A stretch of DNA of 61,561 nt from Actinoplanes cyaneus (GCF_016862095.1 NZ_BOMH01000062.1:1-61561); one strand, 5' to 3'; shown: positions 49,958 to 58,935, counted from the stretch's first letter. Numbers and translations are program-made. The notes: generated by a model not told the origin, from the letters alone.

Positions 49958-50302
49958 TCAGACCTGGTCGGGGGCGGTCGCGGGCTGGGAGACGTCCCAG
50001 TGCTCGACGATCAGGTCGCCCTCGAAGCGCCAGATGTCGACCACCGCCTCGCCCTGGCCCCCCTCCTGCGGGGTCAGGAGGAAGTGGGCGACCACGAACT
50101 GGTCGTCGGCGATCACCCGCCGCAGGTCGAGGGTCGACGAGGCGATCGGGCCGTTGATGGTGGCGTCGATGAAGCCGTCCTTGTCGCGCGGGGTGGCCGG
50201 GTCGTGGTTGACGAAGTCGTCGCGGATGACCTCACGCAGCACCTCCACGTCACCGGCGGCGAATCGGCCGAACGCGTCCAGGAATATGTCCTTGATGGTC
50301 AT
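49958..50302 (-). CDS. SnoaL-like polyketide cyclase-fold protein
   Basis: Start ATG at 50302 gives 114 residues. It is a single SnoaL/NTF2-like cone domain: DAFGRFAAGDVEVLREVIRDDFVNHDP, then VVAHFLLTP and VVDIWRFEGDLIVEHWDV. Family members include cyclases, isomerases and many of unknown role; the substrate is unknown. Confidence 0.8.
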   Translation of the reverse strand: MTIKDIFLDAFGRFAAGDVEVLREVIRDDFVNHDPATPRDKDGFIDATINGPIASSTLDLRRVIADDQFVVAHFLLTPQEGGQGEAVVDIWRFEGDLIVEHWDVSQPATAPDQV

Positions 50303-50387
50303 GCTCCGCACGATGTCATCGGGACGGCCGTCGCGTCGATTACCTCACCGGTAACCGCCAAGCCTCCCAAACCGCTCACGCCACTAC

Positions 50388-50424
50388 TTGACATTATCCA
50401 GTACTGGACGAAGCATAGGAGGGG
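50388..50424 (+). promoter_or_regulatory. PadR promoter-operator, probably leaderless
   Basis: TTGACA (50388-50393) and AAGCAT (50411-50416) are 17 bases apart. The spacer holds a perfect palindrome TCCAGTACTGGA (50397-50408). The expected transcript start is close to the GTG at 50424, so the mRNA may be leaderless. Confidence 0.55.
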
Positions 50425-50774
50425 TGACGGAGAGCCATGACCCGCAACTTCTCAAGGGCGTCCTGTCGCTCCTGCTCCTGCACCTGCTGGCGGAGCGCGA
50501 GTCGTACGGGTACGAGGTGGTCCAGCGCCTGCAGGCGGCCGGGTTCGCCGACGTGCTGGAGGGCAGCGTCTACCCGGCGCTGAACCGCCTGCTCCGGGAA
50601 GGTCGCGTCCAGACCCGGCTGGTGCCGTCCCCGGGCGGCCCCGCCCGGAAGTACTACCGGCTCACCGGCGACGGGCAGCGCGCCCTCGCCGAGTCCACCG
50701 CCGCCTGGGACCGGCACGTCGCCGGCGTCCGGGCTGTCCTGTCCCGCCCCCTCCCGTCGATGCAAGGAGCCTGA
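50424..50774 (+). CDS. PadR family transcriptional regulator
   Basis: GTG at 50424 gives 116 residues. AGGAGG is directly adjacent and too close to serve this start, hence the leaderless reading. The winged helix has LLAERESYGYEVVQRLQAAGF, GSVYPALNRLLREG and GPARKYYRLTGDG. It sits one base before the membrane protein gene it probably controls together with itself. Confidence 0.88.
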   Translation: MTESHDPQLLKGVLSLLLLHLLAERESYGYEVVQRLQAAGFADVLEGSVYPALNRLLREGRVQTRLVPSPGGPARKYYRLTGDGQRALAESTAAWDRHVAGVRAVLSRPLPSMQGA

Positions 50775-50775
50775 G

Positions 50776-51321
50776 ATGGCGATCGGATGGTTCGACCGGC
50801 TGCGCATCGAGCGCCTGGTCTGGATGCTCGACCAGCAGATCTACGACCTGCCGCGGGCCCGGCGGATCGCCACGCGCCGTGAGGTCCGGGCGAACCTGCT
50901 GGAGGCGTCCGCGGACGTCGGCACGACCGAGGCGCTGCGCCGGATCGGTGGGAGCCGCGGCCTGGCCGAGCAGTACCTGGTGGCCGAGTTCGGCGACCGG
51001 CCGCGCCCGTCGTGGATCGGTGCGATCTACGCGGCCGGGCTCACCCCGCTGCTGCTGAACTACCTGCTCAGCGAGGTGACGAACGGGTTCACGGACGGGG
51101 TGCGGGCCGCGCACGGGAGCGGGACGTTCGCCTTCGACGGGGTGGCGTACCTGCAGCACGCGCTCACGGTCACCGTCAGCGGCTCGGAGGTCGCGCTCAG
51201 CGGCGGGTCGTGGACTCCGTGGACGTACGCCATCTGGCTCTTGATCGTGATCTTCGCGGGGCGTCTCTGGCGCTTGCGGCGGCGGAGTTCTCAAGTGCGG
51301 GCCGGCGCGACCGACGATTAA
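50776..51321 (+). CDS. Membrane protein with HAAS-like N-terminal domain
   Basis: The 181-residue protein starts one base after the PadR stop. An N-terminal helical segment (LDQQIYDLPRARRIATRREVRANLLEA) is like the HAAS/permease-prefix domain often found behind PadR genes. Two or more membrane helices follow (GAIYAAGLTPLLLNYLLSEV and TYAIWLLIVIFAGRLW). It may receive PadR-linked signals; its role is unknown. Confidence 0.75.
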   Translation: MAIGWFDRLRIERLVWMLDQQIYDLPRARRIATRREVRANLLEASADVGTTEALRRIGGSRGLAEQYLVAEFGDRPRPSWIGAIYAAGLTPLLLNYLLSEVTNGFTDGVRAAHGSGTFAFDGVAYLQHALTVTVSGSEVALSGGSWTPWTYAIWLLIVIFAGRLWRLRRRSSQVRAGATDD

Positions 51322-51449
51322 GCCCGGACGGCCCCGGAGACCGCAACCGGCGGGCACCTGTGCGGGCACCGTCGTGACAACTCCGATCCCGGAATCTTCT
51401 CTCCATGCCCGGCGGGCAACACCGCCGGACAACATGGGGGAGATTCCGC

Positions 51450-52514
51450 TTGAAGCGCACGACGCTCCGCAAGACCGTACTGACGCTGGCCGCCCTCGTC
51501 GCCGGTGCCGGCGCCGCGATGACGACCACGCCGGCTCAGGCCTCGCCGAACGCCGCTGCCGCCTCTTCGAAGTCCTGCGTCACCGACGCCAAGCTGGTCC
51601 CGAGCTGCGGCGTGCTGTGGGGCGCCGCCGCCGGCGGTTTCACCGGCAAGCCGCGCGACGAGGAGCACAAGAACTGGGAGAAGCTCTCCGGCCGCACGGC
51701 GACGATCTTCCACACGTACCACAAGGGTGACGAGAAGTTCCCGACCGACGCCGAGATCGCGATGGCCCGGGACAAGGCGCACCCGCGGGTGCTGCTCCTG
51801 AACTGGCGTGTCGAGTACGGCACCACCTGGGCCGGCGTCGCCGCGGGCAAGGCCGACAAGCGGATCGACGCGTTCGCCGCCCGCCTCAAGAGCAAGTTCA
51901 ACGAGAAGTTCTACCTCGTGCTCAACCACGAGCCGGAGGACGACGTCCGCACCGACGCGAAGTCGGGCATGACCGCCAAGGACTTCGCCAAGTCGTTCCG
52001 CCACGTGATCCAGCGCCTGCGCGCGCAGGGCGTGTCGAACGCGGTGAGCGTCGTCGCCTACATGGGCAACGAGAAGTGGATGGCGCAGTCCTGGTGGAAG
52101 GACCTCTACCCGGGCAACGACGTCGTCGACTGGATCGGCCTGGACTCCTACGTCAGCGCCGAGAAGAACTACTACCACGCCGGCAAGTTCGCCGACCTGC
52201 TCGACCGTAAGGCCAAGACCGCCGGCTCGCAGGGCTGGTACGACTGGGCCACCAAGACCCACCCGGGCAAGCCGATCATGGTCGCCGAGTGGGGCGCGTA
52301 CCACCGCGTCGGCAAGGTCGTCGACAAGGCCGCGCAGTTCAACAGCGTCCTGCCGGAGCTGGCCAAGCGGCCGGCGATCAAGGCGATCGTCTACTTCGAC
52401 ACGAAGAAGGACCTGTTCGGCGACCGCGACATCAGCATCGACAGCAGCGCGTCGTCGCTCACGGCCTTCCGCAAGCTGGCCGCGAACCCGCTGTTCAACG
52501 TCACCGTTCGCTGA
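51450..52514 (+). CDS. Secreted GH26-like glycoside hydrolase
   Basis: TTG at 51450 follows GGGGGAG and gives 354 residues beginning with a signal peptide (KRTTLRKTVLTLAALVAG). The TIM-barrel has LVLNHEPE (likely acid/base Glu) and PIMVAEWGAY (likely nucleophile), the pattern of family 26 beta-mannanases and relatives. Target polysaccharide is uncertain. There is no carbohydrate-binding module. Two strong hairpins follow the stop. Confidence 0.82.
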   Translation: MKRTTLRKTVLTLAALVAGAGAAMTTTPAQASPNAAAASSKSCVTDAKLVPSCGVLWGAAAGGFTGKPRDEEHKNWEKLSGRTATIFHTYHKGDEKFPTDAEIAMARDKAHPRVLLLNWRVEYGTTWAGVAAGKADKRIDAFAARLKSKFNEKFYLVLNHEPEDDVRTDAKSGMTAKDFAKSFRHVIQRLRAQGVSNAVSVVAYMGNEKWMAQSWWKDLYPGNDVVDWIGLDSYVSAEKNYYHAGKFADLLDRKAKTAGSQGWYDWATKTHPGKPIMVAEWGAYHRVGKVVDKAAQFNSVLPELAKRPAIKAIVYFDTKKDLFGDRDISIDSSASSLTAFRKLAANPLFNVTVR

Positions 52515-52521
52515 CCGTGTT

Positions 52522-52594
52522 CGGGCCGCCCGGCTTCATGCCGGGCGGCCCGTCCGTCGTGTGCGGGCCGCTCGGCGGCATGCCGGGCGGCCCG
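52522..52594 (+). terminator. Two tandem terminator hairpins
   Basis: CGGGCCGCCCGGC (52522-52534) pairs with GCCGGGCGGCCCG (52540-52552). A close copy with one changed base pair occupies 52564-52594. Both follow the GH26-like stop, and the second looks like a duplication of the first. Confidence 0.8.
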
Positions 52595-52619
52595 TTGCCA
52601 TTCCCCACGATCACGTTCA

Positions 52620-52960
52620 AGATCTTCATGTCCCAGCTTTGCTGTGGTCCGGATCGTCGCTCCCGCGGGGACCCTTGCGGGCTTCGCAGGGCCGTGGCCG
52701 GCCCAGAACGCGAAGCCCTCCAGGGCGATCTCCGTGGGTGGTCCCGCTCAGAGCACAAACCCCGCCCACGGGCCACTCGCCTTTCCAGCGCGACGTCCGT
52801 GCGAGCACAGGACTCCCGGCTCGGGCCGAGTCGGCGAGCGCGATCGTCGTGTGCGGGTCGCGAGACCGCAGCCACTCACCCCGGCTGCGCGGGCCGGGGT
52901 TCCGGCTGGTGCTCATGGTCGTTATCCGGGACGGATAACGACCATGAGCACCAGCCGGGA
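52620..52960 (+). repeat. Long dispersed intergenic element, copy B
   Basis: It aligns with the minus strand of 10488-10780. Shared blocks include GATCTTCA at the start, GTGGTCCGGATCGTCGCTCC and CAGAACGC, then AGCCCTCCAGGGCGA, and the final hairpin. An open frame crosses it but, as in copy A, substitutions ignore codon position. It fills most of the gap between the GH26-like gene and the Pro-rich gene. Confidence 0.75.
52902..52958. repeat. CCGGCTGG-family hairpin, copy in element B
   Basis: Perfect 26-base arms (52902-52927 and 52933-52958) with a 5-base loop. Compared with copy 1 the arm reads CATGGTCGTTAT instead of CATGGACGTTAT, and the partner arm has the matching change. Confidence 0.92.
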
Positions 52961-53007
52961 CCGTGACGCCCGCTGGGAGCTGGACCGAAGCGGGCGTCGG
53001 GCGGGAC

Positions 53008-53832
53008 TCAGCTCGTAGTGGACGGCGCGGGGTTCGCGGCACTCGGCGGGGTGCCGTTGCCCGGGGCCGTTCCGTTGCCGGGAGTGCCGTTGCCAGGAGT
53101 GCCGTTGCCCGGGGCGGCGCCGGGGGCGGTGCCGTTGCGGTTGCCGCCGTTGAAGCGGCCGTCGCCGCGCCGGCCGGGGCCGAAGTCGCCGCGGCCCGGG
53201 GCGTTGTTGCCGGGGCCTGCGCCGTTCCGGTCGAAGCGGTCGCCACCCGGCCCGGAGTGTCCGCGATGGTCACCCCGGTGGTGGCCGAAGACGGCGCCGC
53301 CGACCGCGGTGATCCCGGCTCCCAGGAGGCAGCCCAGCAGCAGCGCGGCGACCGTGGCCAGGATCGGGACGCGCCGGCCGGCCCAGCCGCCCCGCGGTCC
53401 GCGAGGTCCCCGGGGACCGGTCGGGACGTAGGCGAACCCGGGTGGCGGAGGCGGAAGCTGGCTGCCACCGTCACCGGCGGGGACGTAGGCGTAGCCGGGC
53501 GGCGGAGGCGGAAGCTCACTGCCGGCGCCCGCCGGGACATAGGCCCAGCCCGGCGGGGGCGGCGGCACAGCGGCGGCCGCGGCGGGAACGGCAGTGGTCG
53601 CAGTGGTCCCGGCGGGGGCGGCGACCGGCTGCTCGGCGGGCGGATCGGTGGGGTGAGCGGCGGTGACCGGCTGCTCGGCGGTGCGAGTGGCGGGGTGGCC
53701 GGCGACCGCGGAGGTGTACCCCGGCTCGGCGGGCGCGGGCGCGTCGCCGGACGCGGCCGGGGTCACCGGGATCGGGGCGGTCGGCGGCTCGGACGAAGGG
53801 GTGGAACTGCGCGAGGGGTTCTCTTCACTCAT
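53008..53832 (-). CDS. Pro/Gly-rich single-pass membrane protein
   Basis: The 274-residue protein has a Pro/Ala/Thr-rich N-terminal half with three repeats of PPPPPG-AYVP-G, then one membrane helix (VPILATVAALLLGCLLGAGITAVGGAVFG), and a Gly/Asn/Arg-rich outer tail ending in GNGTPGNGT repeats. It is low complexity throughout and no catalytic domain is seen. Function unknown; a role as a wall-facing or scaffolding protein is possible. Confidence 0.7.
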   Translation of the reverse strand: MSEENPSRSSTPSSEPPTAPIPVTPAASGDAPAPAEPGYTSAVAGHPATRTAEQPVTAAHPTDPPAEQPVAAPAGTTATTAVPAAAAAVPPPPPGWAYVPAGAGSELPPPPPGYAYVPAGDGGSQLPPPPPGFAYVPTGPRGPRGPRGGWAGRRVPILATVAALLLGCLLGAGITAVGGAVFGHHRGDHRGHSGPGGDRFDRNGAGPGNNAPGRGDFGPGRRGDGRFNGGNRNGTAPGAAPGNGTPGNGTPGNGTAPGNGTPPSAANPAPSTTS

Positions 53833-54045
53833 CGGGGGACTCCGTGTTCGGCTTCGAGGCGGGTGCGCCCGGTACGAGAGTCGCTCGCGTACCTGTGACG
53901 AACCGCGTCACGGGCGTAAGAAACGGCTAAGAGCTGCTGCGGCCGTACCGGGAAATCGGGGTGGAAATGCGGCGAAGCCGCCGGGAACCAGGGCGCGGTC
54001 CGGGGCGACTAACCGGCTACCCGAGGAGAGAGATTTACTGACGAC

Positions 54046-54624
54046 ATGACGAAACGTCTCCTGCTTGTTCTCGCCGCCATGGTCGCGGTGCTGCTCCCGG
54101 CGGTGCCGGCCGCCGCGCACAATGCGCTGGTCGAGGCGGTTCCGGCGAAGAACTCCACGGTGAAGAAGGCGCCGGCCGCGGTGAAGCTGACGTTCCTGGA
54201 GAAGCTGAACGGGTTCACGATGACCGTGAGCGGCCCGGACGGTTCGCCCATCGACGGGGCGTCGCCGGACGTCGGCGGGAAGAGCGCGCAGGTGGCGTTC
54301 GCCCAGCCGTTGCCGAACGGGAAGTACACGGTGGCGTACCAGCTCACCTCCGGGGACGGCGACGTGGTCAAGAGTTCCTACACGTTCACCGTCGACGCGC
54401 CGGTGGCAGCCGCCTCCCCGTCGGTGGCGGCGACGACCGTGTCCACGGCGCCCAGCGACGTGCCGTTCAGCCCGATCGCCACGGTCGCCGCGCAGAACGC
54501 CGAGCCGGCGAGCGACGACAGCGGCAGCGGGCCGTGGCTGGGCCTGATCGCCGGGATCGGCATCCTGGTGCTGGCCGCGGCCGCGATCTTCGTCTTCGTC
54601 CGGCGGCGCGCCGCGACGAAGTAG
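54046..54624 (+). CDS. CopC-domain protein with C-terminal anchor
   Basis: The 192-residue protein has a signal peptide cut so that the mature chain begins near AHNALVEAVPA, which places the copper-binding His at the N terminus as in CopC. The CopC beta-barrel follows (VKLTFLEKLNGFTMTVSGPDG, then VAYQLTSGDGDVV). A Ser/Thr/Ala linker and a C-terminal membrane helix complete it. Copper handling at the outer face of the membrane is inferred. No CopD lies alongside. Confidence 0.88.
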   Translation: MTKRLLLVLAAMVAVLLPAVPAAAHNALVEAVPAKNSTVKKAPAAVKLTFLEKLNGFTMTVSGPDGSPIDGASPDVGGKSAQVAFAQPLPNGKYTVAYQLTSGDGDVVKSSYTFTVDAPVAAASPSVAATTVSTAPSDVPFSPIATVAAQNAEPASDDSGSGPWLGLIAGIGILVLAAAAIFVFVRRRAATK

Positions 54625-54662
54625 CCGGCCCGGCGGCGTACCGGGACGAAGTAGCCGGCCCG
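54615..54662. repeat. 18-bp direct repeat over the CopC-type stop codon
   Basis: GACGAAGTAGCCGGCCCG occurs at 54615-54632 and 54645-54662 (period 30). The first copy contains the gene's TAG stop, so the second is a recent duplication of the 3' end. Confidence 0.85.
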
Positions 54663-54763
54663 CGGGGCAGCCGATCGGGTGGGCGCGCCCGCCCGATCGC
54701 GGCGAGGTCTCGGCCCCGAGACGTACCCACGCGCCTGACCTTGATCACCTATGCTCTGCGATC

Positions 54764-55786
54764 GTGCTCGACCGATTCGCTGTACGACTCTCCCCGACGG
54801 CGCCCTATCCGCAGGCCCAGGCCCTGGTGAAGACCGCGGCGGCCGGCGACTGGGCCGGCGTGCGGCGGGTCGTCGACGAGGCGGAGCCGCAGGCGCGCAC
54901 CCGGCTGATCCGGCTGGTCGCCGAGCACGACCGGCTCGGCGACCTCGCGACGCGGGCCCTGGACGCCGACCCCGCAGATGCCACGGCCGCGGCGACCCGG
55001 GCGGTTCAGCTGGTCCACCAGGGCTGGCGGATCCGCGGTGACACTCTGGCCCGGTACGTGTCGGCGCGCCGGTTCGAAGCGTTCCACCGTTACCTGGCCG
55101 AGGCGGAGCGCGTGCTGCACGCCGGGCTGACCCGCTCGCCCCACGATCCAGCATTGTGGACGGTCGGTCTGGTCGTCGCCCGCGGCCTGCAACTGGGTCT
55201 CGACCAGGCCCGCTACCGGTACGAGTGCCTGGCCGCCTTCGACCCCCACCACCTGCCCGGCCAGTCGCATCTGCTGCAGCAGCTCTGCCCGAAGTGGGGC
55301 GGCACCTGGTCCGCGGCCGAGGAGTTCGCCCGGTCCGCCGCCCGCGCCGCGCCGGACGGCGCCCACAGCGTGGTGCTCATCGCCGACTACTACCTGGAGA
55401 AGATGCTCGACCAACGGAACGCCGTGCCGTGGCGCCGCGCCGACGTCCGCGCCGAGCTCGCGGAGGCCGCCGACCGGTCCGTGCGGCACCCGGCGTTCCG
55501 GCGCACGATCGGCTGGGTCCAGGTGGTCAACTCCTTCGCGGCGGCGTTCAGCCTGTTCGGTGACCGCACCGGCGCGAGGCAGATGTTCGCCATGCTCGGC
55601 CCGTACGCGTCCGAGTTCCCGTGGGTGTACCAGTCGGATTACGCCCCGGCCGCGTTCCGGCGGTCGCGGTTGCGTGCCAACGGCCTGTCCGGCGGGCTGC
55701 CCGGCGTGCTGCCCGGCGTCGTGGACGCCCTGCTCGTCGCGGCGTCGCCCGGCATCCAGGTCGTCCGCCGCTTCGTCACGAGATAG
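54764..55786 (+). CDS. All-helical protein of unknown function
   Basis: GTG at 54764 gives 340 residues without signal peptide or membrane helix. It is almost wholly helical with pairs of helices like degenerate TPRs (TRALDADPADATAAATRAVQ, AERVLHAGLTRSPHDPALW). I do not recognise the family. It ends 13 bp before the M16-like gene, and the two probably share a transcript. Confidence 0.65.
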   Translation: MLDRFAVRLSPTAPYPQAQALVKTAAAGDWAGVRRVVDEAEPQARTRLIRLVAEHDRLGDLATRALDADPADATAAATRAVQLVHQGWRIRGDTLARYVSARRFEAFHRYLAEAERVLHAGLTRSPHDPALWTVGLVVARGLQLGLDQARYRYECLAAFDPHHLPGQSHLLQQLCPKWGGTWSAAEEFARSAARAAPDGAHSVVLIADYYLEKMLDQRNAVPWRRADVRAELAEAADRSVRHPAFRRTIGWVQVVNSFAAAFSLFGDRTGARQMFAMLGPYASEFPWVYQSDYAPAAFRRSRLRANGLSGGLPGVLPGVVDALLVAASPGIQVVRRFVTR

Positions 55787-55799
55787 CCCGGAGAATCGT

Positions 55800-57536
55800 A
55801 TGAGCAGGCAATTCACGACGAACGGTGTGCCCGGCCTGTTCGCCGAGTCGGGCGGAGCACTGCGGGCCGGCCTGGTGTTCCGGGTCGGTCAGATCGACGA
55901 GCCGCTGGCCCGTCGCGGCATCACGCACCTGATCGAGCACCTGGTCCTGCACCGCACGGGTCTGACCGAGCACCACTACAACGGGATCACCGCGCCGGAC
56001 TTCACCGCGTTCGTGACCCAGGGCTCGGCCGACGACGTCCGGACGTTCCTGAGCGGGGTCTGTGCCTCGCTGCGTGAGCTGCCGATCGACCGGCTGCCGG
56101 TGGAGAAGGAGGTGCTGCGCACCGAGGCCGCGTCGCGGGAGCGGGGCGCGAATGCCGCGATGCCGATCTGGCGGCACGGCGCCCGGGGCTACGGGCTCAC
56201 CGCTTACCCCGAGTTCGGCCTCGCCGGGCTGACGGCGGCCGACCTCACCGCCTGGACGGCCCGCTACTTCGTCCGGGGCAACGCGGCACTGTGGGTGAGC
56301 GGCCCGCACCTGCCGGACGGTCTCACGGTGGACCTGCCGGACGGTGAGCGTCAGGCCCTGCCGCCCGCGCCGTCGGTGCTCCCGGTCACGCCCGCGTACT
56401 TCCCCGGCCCGCCCGGTGTCGTCGTCTGGGACGCCGTGGTGCCGTGGGAGAACGCCGCCGTCGTGTTCGCCCATCTGCTGAGCCGCGAACTGCACCGCAG
56501 CCTGCGCCACGAGGGCGGCCTCTCCTACACCGCCACCGCCGGTCACACCCCGCGCGCCGACGACACCGTCCTGATCACCGCGCTGGCCGACGGCCTGCCC
56601 GCGAAGCAGGACGCCGTTCTCGCCGGGGTGGTCGGCGTGCTGGACCGGTTACGCCGCGGCGATTTCGAGGACGCGGAGCTCGCCGCGGCCGTCAAGCAGC
56701 GCTGCGACGAGCTGGTCGACGCCGGAGAGCAGGGCGCCCGGGTCATGTGGCAGGCCGTCGACCTGCTGCTCGGCCGTGCTGCGAGCGACCTCGGCGACCA
56801 GCTGGCCCGGACCCGCGCGGTCAGCCGGGCGGACGTGACGCGGGTGGCGCAGGCGGCGTTCGCGGCCGGGCTGCTGCAGACGCCGGGCGACACCGAGGCC
56901 GAGCAGGCCGGCTATACCGCCGCCCCGGCCGCCTCCGGGCACCAGGTCACCGGGCGGGCGTACCCCTCGCTCTCGGACCCGGCCCACAGCCGGGCGATTC
57001 TCGGCGCCGAGGGTGCCACCGTGGTCCAGGGGGAGACCGTGGCGACGGTGCGCTTCGACGCCTGCGCCGCCGCCCTGGCCTGGCCCGACGGTGGCCGCCG
57101 CCTGATCGGCGCCGACGGGGTGCAGGTCCACCTGGAGCCGACGATGTTCCACGGCCTGGCCGCCGCGATCCCGGTCCTCGACCAGCACCTTCCGGCCGCG
57201 TGCCGGGCCGAGATGGCTCACCGTGACCCGGAGAGCATCCCCCGGCCCCGGTTGGCGCTGCCCACCATCGCACCGCCGGCCGGGCCCGCCGCGCCGTTGC
57301 GTGCGCCGGCCGCGCTGCCGGATCCGGGGGCCAAGCGTGCCTATCTGCTCAACCTGGTGATCTGCGTCGCCGTCATCCTGGCTTTCGCCACCGGGACCAT
57401 CGATCCGGCGGAGCTGCGCGCCCCGTCCGGCGGTCATCCGATCGACAACCTCCCGGCTCTGCTGTTCATCATCGCGTTGCTGGTCGCCCGCAGCGTCTGG
57501 GCGATTCGCGGACTGCTGCGCCTCTACCGGCGCTGA
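55800..57536 (+). CDS. M16-like peptidase with C-terminal membrane helices
   Basis: ATG at 55800 gives 578 residues. The N-terminal domain has the inverted zinc motif HLIEH in GITHLIEHLVLH and a following Glu in EKEVLRTEAA, as in active M16 peptidases. A second M16 domain carries EGGLSYTATAG. A linker rich in Pro leads to two membrane helices (YLLNLVICVAVILAFATG and LPALLFIIALLVARSVW). A membrane-tethered M16 chain of this type is unusual. It may process peptides inside the cell at the membrane. Confidence 0.8.
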   Translation: MSRQFTTNGVPGLFAESGGALRAGLVFRVGQIDEPLARRGITHLIEHLVLHRTGLTEHHYNGITAPDFTAFVTQGSADDVRTFLSGVCASLRELPIDRLPVEKEVLRTEAASRERGANAAMPIWRHGARGYGLTAYPEFGLAGLTAADLTAWTARYFVRGNAALWVSGPHLPDGLTVDLPDGERQALPPAPSVLPVTPAYFPGPPGVVVWDAVVPWENAAVVFAHLLSRELHRSLRHEGGLSYTATAGHTPRADDTVLITALADGLPAKQDAVLAGVVGVLDRLRRGDFEDAELAAAVKQRCDELVDAGEQGARVMWQAVDLLLGRAASDLGDQLARTRAVSRADVTRVAQAAFAAGLLQTPGDTEAEQAGYTAAPAASGHQVTGRAYPSLSDPAHSRAILGAEGATVVQGETVATVRFDACAAALAWPDGGRRLIGADGVQVHLEPTMFHGLAAAIPVLDQHLPAACRAEMAHRDPESIPRPRLALPTIAPPAGPAAPLRAPAALPDPGAKRAYLLNLVICVAVILAFATGTIDPAELRAPSGGHPIDNLPALLFIIALLVARSVWAIRGLLRLYRR

Positions 57537-57639
57537 CCGGACCATTCGTCGGCGGCCCGTCCGGGTGCGGGCAATCAAGGGACGCCTGACGGGGCTGCGG
57601 ATAACGCTTTTCCCGGTGACGCGGACCATTTCCGTACGG

Positions 57640-57668
57640 ACGGGCAGTCTTTTCTTTTCTCTCTTTTA
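57640..57668 (+). other. Polypyrimidine tract upstream of the DUF1996 gene
   Basis: A run of about 20 T/C bases with many T (57650-57668) stands out in GC-rich DNA. It may be part of a promoter or a terminator tail for the M16-like gene. No stem precedes it. Confidence 0.35.
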
Positions 57669-57741
57669 AGTGCCTGTCCGGAGCCCGTCCGGCCTGCCTA
57701 GCATTCCCGGCGATCAGGTCTTTGCCGTTGGGGAGTGTGCT

Positions 57742-58935
57742 GTGCCGTCATCCTTGTCCCGGGAACCGTCGAGTCCCGGCCGTCACGCCCGCCGCTCGCG
57801 GGGCTCTGCCGTGGCCGCGGCCGGGGTGGCCGTCGCCGTGGTCGCCGGAGTGGCCGTGTGGGCGAGCCGCGGCAGCGACGGCGGCGGCGACCCGGCCGGC
57901 GCGATCGTGGGCGAGCCGGTGGCCGCGCAGTCGAGCACGCCGGTGGAGATCCCGTCGAGCGTGCCGGTGTCCGCCGTCCCGTCACGCTCCGCGCCGGCCT
58001 CCGCCCGGGCGAGCGCCGCCGCGCCCGCGCAGCCGGTCGCCAAGGGTGGCTGGATCACGGTCGACCAGGCCGCCTGGGACGCGCAGGTCGCGAAGTTCAA
58101 GGCGACGAAGGCCGACCCGCCGGGCAACGCCGGCAACCTGGCCGAGTTCCGGGCCGACTGCACCTACAGCCACCGCAAGGCGGACGACCCGATCGTCTTT
58201 CCCGGGCTGCCGGGCGCCTCGCACATGCACTCGTTCGTCGGCAACAAGGCGGTCGGCGCGGACACCACAGCGGACGATCTGATGACGTTCACGGCCAGCA
58301 CGTGCAAGCCGGCCGTGGACCATTCCGCCTACTGGGTGCCGACGCTGTACGACGCCGCGACAAGGAAGCCCGTGGAGACGACCGGTTTCCGCGTCTACTA
58401 CCGGTCGATCCGGAGCAATTCCACGGACATCATGCCGATGCCGAACGGTCTGCGCGAAATCGCCGGCGACGCGAAGAAGAAGGTGCCGACGCCCCGGGGC
58501 GCGCAGGGCCAGTTTTACTGCGCTTTCTACGGCCCGGGCAATCTCGACGGCGATTCCCGCAGCGACAACGGGAACTGGCCGATCTGCGGCAAGCCCGCCC
58601 ACCTGCATTTCACGTTGCAGTTCCCGGACTGCTGGGACGGCAAGCACCTGGACAGCCCGAACCACAAGGACCACGTCGCGTTCGGCACCGACCAGGGCTG
58701 CCCGGCCGGCCATCCGGTGCGGATCCCGGCGTTGACGTTCGAGATCACGTACGGCGTGACGGGCTCCGCGGCGGGGTACTACCTGTCCTCGGATCCGGAC
58801 GGGAAGAGTGCCTCGTCGATGCACGGTGACGCGTTCCTGATGTGGGACGGGTCCGCGATGAACCAGCGGGTGCGCAACTGCCTCGCGCAGCGCCGCACGT
58901 GCGGCAACGACGGCTACGACCCGTTCTCCTTCTGA
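57742..58935 (+). CDS. DUF1996 secreted or anchored protein
   Basis: GTG at 57742 follows GGGGAG and gives 397 residues; an extension to 57670 is unlikely. A short basic N terminus and a membrane helix (AVAAAGVAVAVVAGVAVW) lead to a Ser/Pro linker. The DUF1996 domain follows: CTYSHRKADDPIVFPG, SHMHSFVGN, then WPICGKPAHLHFTLQFPDCWDG and MHGDAFLMWD. Conserved His and Cys suggest a metal site. Function is unknown; the family is common in fungi and actinobacteria. Confidence 0.85.
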   Translation: MPSSLSREPSSPGRHARRSRGSAVAAAGVAVAVVAGVAVWASRGSDGGGDPAGAIVGEPVAAQSSTPVEIPSSVPVSAVPSRSAPASARASAAAPAQPVAKGGWITVDQAAWDAQVAKFKATKADPPGNAGNLAEFRADCTYSHRKADDPIVFPGLPGASHMHSFVGNKAVGADTTADDLMTFTASTCKPAVDHSAYWVPTLYDAATRKPVETTGFRVYYRSIRSNSTDIMPMPNGLREIAGDAKKKVPTPRGAQGQFYCAFYGPGNLDGDSRSDNGNWPICGKPAHLHFTLQFPDCWDGKHLDSPNHKDHVAFGTDQGCPAGHPVRIPALTFEITYGVTGSAAGYYLSSDPDGKSASSMHGDAFLMWDGSAMNQRVRNCLAQRRTCGNDGYDPFSF

